A DNA stretch of 18,200 bases, taken from NCBI GenBank assembly GCA_045649505.1, contig JAZRQA010000001.1, positions 1-18,200 of the forward strand, read 5' to 3'. Source of the stretch: SIG587 sp045649505 (lineage in GTDB: Bacteria; Bacillota; Clostridia; Oscillospirales; Acutalibacteraceae). Of this stretch, positions 14,653 through 18,200 are shown one piece after another. Made by a program: the position numbers and the translations under genes. How positions within the stretch are numbered: the stretch's first letter is position 1; every line of letters starts with the position of its first letter. The notes beneath the pieces were generated by a model. The model saw only the letters and a list, made by a program, of their open reading frames with translations, ran no database searches and was not told where the DNA came from.

Positions 14653-15303
14653 TTAGCTGCAAAAGCGGTGCTTGCCTATAGTGGTGATAAGAGGTCTTGA
14701 CCATATCCATTTATTTGTTGCAGTAGCGGGGTTAAAATAATATATTGCTCCGCCGCTGGGGTCAAGACCGTTTATGGCATCCCTTGCAGCAGAGTAGGCG
14801 CTGTCGGCAACAGGTTCATTCCACTGACCGTCATCAAGGCAGGAAAAGGCGCCTCGCTGATAAATGACCCCAGCCATTGTATCGGGAAAGGATGGATGTT
14901 CAATCCTATTAAGCACCACAGCTCCGACCGCCACCTGCCCTGTATAAGGCTCTCCCCTTGCCTCGGCGGAAATAAGGCGCGCCAAAAGCTGGTAATCGGC
15001 AGAGCCCGTTCCCGAAGGGGCTGAAGTTGATGTGAAAATACCCATAGCCTCTAAGGTGTTCTTGCCTGCTACGCCGTCAATGGTGAGGTTATTTTTCTTC
15101 TGGAAAAGCTTTACCGCATCTCTTGTCAGAGTGCCGTAAATACCGTCTATACTACCTGTATAATAGCCCCAGTTTTTAAGCTTCGTCTGTATCCTAATAA
15201 CCTCCTCACCGCGGGAGCCCATTTTGGAAAGCGCGGTAGCGGTGAGGGTTAGTAGAGCAAGGCTTAATGTAATTGCAAAAAGAATAATCAGTAATTTTTT
15301 CAT
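14653..15303 (-). CDS. SleB-like cell wall hydrolase with peptidoglycan-binding domain
   Basis: The 216-residue product has a signal peptide (Lys-Lys then a hydrophobic core, probable cut near residues 24-26), a peptidoglycan-binding repeat at about 29-88 (SRGEEVIRIQTKLKNWGYY, DGIYGTLTRDAVKLFQ) and a Hydrolase_2 (SleB/CwlJ) domain at about 108-215. LLARLISAEARGEPYTGQVAVGAV carries the predicted catalytic Glu114, and GAIYYFNPATATNKWIW is the C-terminal family motif. SleB is a lytic transglycosylase of the spore cortex, exported in the forespore. The partner gene ypeB is not beside it, so a vegetative or phage-derived hydrolase is the alternative. A GTG at 15312 would add three residues; the ATG at 15303 with GGTG six bases upstream is preferred. 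It lies 38 bases after the phage-type amidase, an unusual place for a host spore gene. Confidence 0.88.
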   Translation of the reverse strand: MKKLLIILFAITLSLALLTLTATALSKMGSRGEEVIRIQTKLKNWGYYTGSIDGIYGTLTRDAVKLFQKKNNLTIDGVAGKNTLEAMGIFTSTSAPSGTGSADYQLLARLISAEARGEPYTGQVAVGAVVLNRIEHPSFPDTMAGVIYQRGAFSCLDDGQWNEPVADSAYSAARDAINGLDPSGGAIYYFNPATATNKWIWSRPLITTIGKHRFCS

Positions 15304-15341
15304 ATCTTTCACCGCAAATAGTATTTGCGCCAGTTTAGAAA

Positions 15342-16028
15342 TTATTCCTTTATTATTGCATCAAAGCCTGCTTCCTTAAGCTTTTGTGCCATAGCTAGAG
15401 CATTTTCCTTTTTTGAATATGCGCCAACCTGCACGCGGTAGAGCTTGCCCGAGCCGACCGTTTCCTTTTTCTCATAGGGGTCAACAAAGGGTATTCCAAA
15501 ATACTCGCAAAATCCCTTCGCTGTGTGCTCGGCAATTTTGCGCAAATTGTTGTGAAACCATTTAGCATCCTCTACATTATCGTGGAAAATATGTTCCTCA
15601 TAAAATGCGGTGGCAGTTGTTCCCTTGAGCTCGGCAAGGGTTGTGCTTGTGTTTAGAGTGATGGGCTCGCTGTAGATTTGCTTGCGGTATTTAATAAGAA
15701 TTTCGCTCAGCTTTTTACCGCTTTTTGAACCCGTATATATTATGGGTCGATATCCCCTGACGGTGCCGTTAAATGCGTTAGTATGGGAAACATAGTGGAT
15801 ATCGGGTTTATAGGCGTTGCTCTCACTTATTGCGGCAAGCATAAGCGCATCGCCGTCCTCAGCGGATTTAGGGGTTCTGCGCTTGCCGCGCTTAAACTGT
15901 ATACCACAGGCTTTAAGATAAGCCTCAAGCTCATCGAGGTAAAGGTTGTTGTGTGTGGTTTCATCGCAACCCTGTATGGCACAAGGGTTCCATTTATGGT
16001 ACGCTGGAGATAAATATATTTTAGGCAT
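15342..16028 (-). CDS. phage endolysin: N-acetylmuramoyl-L-alanine amidase with C-terminal SPOR-like repeat
   Basis: The enzyme should cut the amide bond between MurNAc and the stem peptide to lyse the host. The 228-residue product is an Amidase_3-type domain (about 1-180) followed by LYRVQVGAYSKKENALAMAQ and the rest of one SPOR-like unit (196-228). Likely zinc ligands are His11, Glu23 and His82 (YVSHTNAF), with catalytic Glu144 or Glu145 in FYEEHIFHDN. It has no signal peptide, as expected for an endolysin released by a holin. The SPOR part is only about 33 residues, half the normal domain, a form seen in clostridial phage amidases. The ATG at 16028 overlaps the holin gene by eight bases (ATGCCTAA) and has AAGG five bases upstream. 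Confidence 0.88.
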   Translation of the reverse strand: MPKIYLSPAYHKWNPCAIQGCDETTHNNLYLDELEAYLKACGIQFKRGKRRTPKSAEDGDALMLAAISESNAYKPDIHYVSHTNAFNGTVRGYRPIIYTGSKSGKKLSEILIKYRKQIYSEPITLNTSTTLAELKGTTATAFYEEHIFHDNVEDAKWFHNNLRKIAEHTAKGFCEYFGIPFVDPYEKKETVGSGKLYRVQVGAYSKKENALAMAQKLKEAGFDAIIKE

Positions 16029-16449
16029 TTTTTCCTTCCTGTCCTCCCTTTAAAATATCAATAGCCTTTTTTATTGCCTCGGGCATAGGTATACCCATAA
16101 GACCCGCATTTTCCGTAATGGATATTATTTCGTTGGTAATAAAGGCTATTGTTACCGCATCACGAATGTACGCGGTGCGCAGCAGCAGGTCAAGGCGGTA
16201 GCCTATAAGCACGGTGAGCAGGGTAACACCCTTTCTTATAAGTCCCTTCCAGCCTGCGCGGCTCTCAAGAGCTCCGCTATGGGTTTTAGGTGAGTTTTTA
16301 AACACCCCCGCAACTATGAGCCCTGTAATATAATCTATGCACATAAATATAAGTAAAGTGCAAAGTCCTGTGCTCCAGCCGCCGAACAGCACCGAAATGG
16401 CACTGCCTATAAGGCCTACGACAGCAGATGCAATTCCTTTTAACGTCAT
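16021..16449 (-). CDS. phage holin (TcdE/Cph1, phage_holin_4 type)
   Basis: Holins form membrane lesions that let the endolysin reach the wall. The 142-residue protein has three or four hydrophobic segments, with LLIFMCIDYITGLIVAG (about 32-48) as the hallmark of this family, a charged loop with SRAGWKGLIRKG, and a Lys-rich end (KKAIDILKGGQEGKNA). The ATG at 16449 has GGGAG seven bases upstream. It lies 12 bases after the XkdX-like gene and overlaps the amidase by eight bases, the usual holin-endolysin order. Related proteins such as TcdE help release toxins, but no toxin gene is visible here. Confidence 0.92.
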   Translation of the reverse strand: MTLKGIASAVVGLIGSAISVLFGGWSTGLCTLLIFMCIDYITGLIVAGVFKNSPKTHSGALESRAGWKGLIRKGVTLLTVLIGYRLDLLLRTAYIRDAVTIAFITNEIISITENAGLMGIPMPEAIKKAIDILKGGQEGKNA

Positions 16450-16461
16450 TTTTTCACTCCC

Positions 16462-16839
16462 TTATTTTCTGCGCCAATATAAAGGATACTGCGCAGGTGA
16501 CCATACGCATACGGTGCCCTCGGGGGCTATGCAGATGTAGTTTGCACCCTCAAAAGAACAGGTGTCTCCCGCATAGTACCACTTACCCTCGGTATACTGC
16601 TGGTAATCCTCGGCAGGGGTCTTTCCTTCTAAGGTGCGTATACGCGCCTCAAGCTCGGCTATTTTTAAAACAAGGTCAACGCTTTTTTCCGCCGTTGCGC
16701 CCTGCCTTGCGAGCGCAACCAGCTCGGTATGCTGCTCATCGGTAAAACGCTGCTGCGCCCAAAGCGTATCTATTTTTTCGAGGACGCCTTTAAGGTCGTA
16801 CCCTCCTCTGGAAATAACATTTTTAATTATCTGATACAT
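16462..16839 (-). CDS. XkdX-like phage protein with coiled coil and possible carbohydrate-binding tail
   Basis: The 125-residue product has three parts. Residues 1-47 (MYQIIKNVISRGGYDL, KIDTLWAQQRFTDEQ, ELVALAR) match the small XkdX-type protein found near tail-fibre genes of Bacillota prophages. Residues 50-72 look like a short coiled coil (AELEARIRTLEG). Residues 85-125 (KWYYAGDTCSFEGANYICIA, then WSPAQYPLYWRRK) have the spaced aromatics and Tyr-x-Ala-Gly-Asp start of a chitin-binding type 3 or related carbohydrate-binding module. Its role in the particle is not known; wall or glycan binding is inferred. The ATG at 16839 has AAGGAG seven bases upstream. It follows the tail-associated gene by 11 bases. 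Confidence 0.72.
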   Translation of the reverse strand: MYQIIKNVISRGGYDLKGVLEKIDTLWAQQRFTDEQHTELVALARQGATAEKSVDLVLKIAELEARIRTLEGKTPAEDYQQYTEGKWYYAGDTCSFEGANYICIAPEGTVCVWSPAQYPLYWRRK

Positions 16840-16850
16840 AAAATTTCTCC

Positions 16851-17660
16851 TTAATCATTATTTACAATCGCTGCTTCAATATCGGCAAGCCTTTCTTCAA
16901 AAGCCTTGTCTATATCTTTAATGTATTGTGCCGTAATAATCACTCCTTCGGTATCGGATACAAGTGTCATAGACGGATACAGGCTTTTTATACCTTCAAC
17001 AGCTCCGTCTGCGTTTACACGATGTTCCTCTTTAGTTTCATCAACTGTAACACAAGCGATGGATAAATCCTCGATATACGGCGCGTATGCGGTTCTTTTA
17101 CTACCTTTTTCTATTTGTACTGCGCTGTCCAGCGAGGTTCCTGTTTGTGTCATCGTTTCCCACATTCTAAACCATATATATTCAAATTCTCCGCTGTTAA
17201 AGGTTGAAACCTGACCCGCTATTTGTGTATCTGTTCCATCCGATATAACACCCGTATTATTGCCGTAAACTGCAAAATTAGGGTGCTTTATAGTATAGTC
17301 ATATACAGATATTCTATAATTAGTATTTTGCTCAACCTTTATAGCCTCTTTTGGCATAAATCTATCAGAGCTTCGCCATAATTGAAGTTCAGCGTTAAAA
17401 ATATTCTTTCTTTCCACGGTGCAGGATACATCATGCTCTATCGGGCTTGTGTCGATTATTTCAACAGTATCAATACCTTTAGCTGTCCCTTTAAGGGCCT
17501 TGGAATTTGAAACAATATCAAACTGCCCTGCCTTAAATACATCGTTTATCCGCTGCGGCAGTTCGTTCGATTTAATAACTTCATCATTGGCGGTGTTTTC
17601 GCGTATAGTATCACAGGCGGCGGTATAGTCGACAAGGGGCATTACTGCGTATTGTGTCAT
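16851..17660 (-). CDS. phage tail-associated protein of unknown function
   Basis: I do not recognise a named family for the 269 residues, but several pieces recur in phage tail proteins of Clostridia. Residues 12-40 (YTAACDTIRENTANDEVIKS followed by a short helix) resemble the repeat that often opens such proteins. The middle third (about 85-195) looks like a beta-sandwich and ends in VQIEKGSKRTAYAPYIED, a motif common in fibre and adhesin domains. The C-terminus (ITAQYIKDIDKAFEERLADI) is helical, perhaps an oligomerising coiled coil. No signal peptide or membrane segment is present. The ATG at 17660 overlaps the collagen-like gene by four bases (ATGA), so the two are co-translated. A role as fibre or receptor-binding accessory is inferred. 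Confidence 0.65.
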   Translation of the reverse strand: MTQYAVMPLVDYTAACDTIRENTANDEVIKSNELPQRINDVFKAGQFDIVSNSKALKGTAKGIDTVEIIDTSPIEHDVSCTVERKNIFNAELQLWRSSDRFMPKEAIKVEQNTNYRISVYDYTIKHPNFAVYGNNTGVISDGTDTQIAGQVSTFNSGEFEYIWFRMWETMTQTGTSLDSAVQIEKGSKRTAYAPYIEDLSIACVTVDETKEEHRVNADGAVEGIKSLYPSMTLVSDTEGVIITAQYIKDIDKAFEERLADIEAAIVNND

Positions 17661-17980
17661 TGTCCCACCTCCGAAACATCGATAAAGTTCGCGAGAACAA
17701 GTTCGGCAATCTCGGTTTTATCGGTGTCGGTAAGAACATAATCTGCACCGGGCTCACCCCTATCACCCTTGTCTCCCTTAGGGCCTATAGGTCCTAGCTT
17801 ATATGAAAGCTCATTAAAGGGTGTTGCGCCGTCACCGATTTTAAGGCACTCGCCGTTATCCGCATCCTCTATAATTGCCTCCTCGCCTTTATACAGAACG
17901 GGGTTTTCTTTCTGCCAATTAGCAAGGGTATCACTGCGCTTACAAAACACCGCATTGGCAATATATATTTTTTTACTCAT
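17657..17980 (-). CDS. small phage fibre protein with collagen-like Gly-X-Y repeats
   Basis: The 107-residue product has an N-terminal segment (about 18-60: NWQKENPVLYKGEEAI, then ECLKIGDGATPFNELSY) like the head domain of phage fibre and hyaluronidase-type proteins. Six Gly-X-Y triplets follow (residues 63-80: GPI GPK GDK GDR GEP GAD), then a short helix (DYVLTDTDKTEIAELVLANF). Phage collagen-like stretches form trimers in tail or head fibres. Two adjacent ATGs exist, at 17983 and 17980. The second is preferred because GGAGG lies seven bases before it, against four for the first. Either one overlaps the previous gene's stop. It is not a host collagen-like surface protein, as it lacks a signal peptide and sorting signal. 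Confidence 0.78.
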   Translation of the reverse strand: MSKKIYIANAVFCKRSDTLANWQKENPVLYKGEEAIIEDADNGECLKIGDGATPFNELSYKLGPIGPKGDKGDRGEPGADYVLTDTDKTEIAELVLANFIDVSEVGQ

Positions 17981-18200
17981 CATCCTGCCTCCTTTATACG
18001 ACCAATAACCTCTACCGCAACCGTAATAGTCATATTGTGACCTATCTCAGGTCTAATATATCGCCAACCGGGTGTTTGTCTTTGTAAATCCGTTATATCG
18101 GAGGTGCCTGCAAGAAATGTCGATGCCGAATACCCTGAATACATTATCGGACAAACATTAAAATACAATAACTGATATAACTCAAAGGGATATTCTAATT
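17980..18200 (-). CDS. C-terminal end of an unidentified phage-type protein (start outside window)
   Basis: The frame is open from the window edge at 18200 to a TGA at 17980-17982, giving about 73 residues. A TTG at 18168 could be read as a start, but the codons upstream of it continue without a stop (LEYPFELYQLLYFN), so the gene almost certainly begins outside the window. The visible part has no membrane segment or known motif; it includes SGYSASTFLAGTSD and GHNMTITVAVEVIGRI. Its stop overlaps the following fibre gene, so it belongs to the same phage-type operon. A structural tail function is inferred only from position. Confidence 0.6.
   Translation of the reverse strand, partial: LEYPFELYQLLYFNVCPIMYSGYSASTFLAGTSDITDLQRQTPGWRYIRPEIGHNMTITVAVEVIGRIKEAG

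Noticed and set aside
15319..15347. Possible sigma-G-type promoter for sleB (GAATA, 17-base spacer, AATACTA)
   Set aside because: The spacer is one base short of the usual 18, the first -10 base mismatches, and the start of transcription would leave too short a leader to hold the GGTG site.
1..18200. CRISPR arrays, tRNA or rRNA genes and insertion sequences
   Set aside because: No regularly spaced repeats, cloverleaf-like segments or transposase-like proteins were seen on either strand.

Overview
The window looks like a chromosomal segment of a low- to mid-GC Bacillota, most likely class Clostridia and probably an Oscillospirales/Ruminococcaceae-type gut bacterium. The grounds are a Gram-positive type PolC, a Prp protease paired with an L27 carrying a cleavable N-terminal extension, Mini-RNase III, the MEP isoprenoid route, a SleB-type spore cortex hydrolase, and strong AGGAGG-like ribosome binding sites. 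The genus call is inference. Every gene I support lies on the minus strand, so transcription runs from high to low coordinates and the layout is given in that direction.

18200-14600: a phage-type tail and lysis cassette. It holds the C-terminal end of an unidentified protein, a small fibre protein with a collagen-like Gly-X-Y stretch, an unidentified tail-associated protein, an XkdX-like protein with a possible carbohydrate-binding tail, a holin, an Amidase_3/SPOR endolysin and a SleB-like cell-wall hydrolase. The cassette closes with a very strong terminator at 14596-14633. No capsid, terminase, integrase or attachment site is visible, so prophage, prophage remnant and phage-tail-like particle remain possible.

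14520-10744: a unit with a near-perfect sigma-A promoter that encodes a zinc/manganese-type ABC ATPase and permease (no binding protein in the window) and a GH36 alpha-galactosidase, joined by 8-base overlaps and ended by a terminator.

10686-7873: a ribosome-related cluster, rplU-prp-rpmA, behind a near-consensus promoter and a probable L21 leader RNA, ended by a terminator. It is followed by obgE and mrnC, ended by a second terminator. A lone YitT-family membrane protein gene follows.

6982-1: a second near-consensus promoter drives pyrH-frr-uppS-cdsA-dxr-rseP-ispG-polC, packed with overlaps or short gaps. It joins UMP kinase and ribosome recycling to isoprenoid precursors (Dxr, IspG), undecaprenyl diphosphate (UppS), CDP-diacylglycerol (CdsA), site-2 proteolysis (RseP) and DNA replication (PolC, cut by the window edge).

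No tRNA, rRNA, CRISPR array or insertion sequence was seen, and no gene-free stretch exceeds 300 bases. The longest gap (about 236 bases upstream of rplU) holds a leader RNA, a promoter and a terminator. I did not find a convincing new system. The least ordinary parts are the phage-like cassette and the union of an alpha-galactosidase with a metal transporter.
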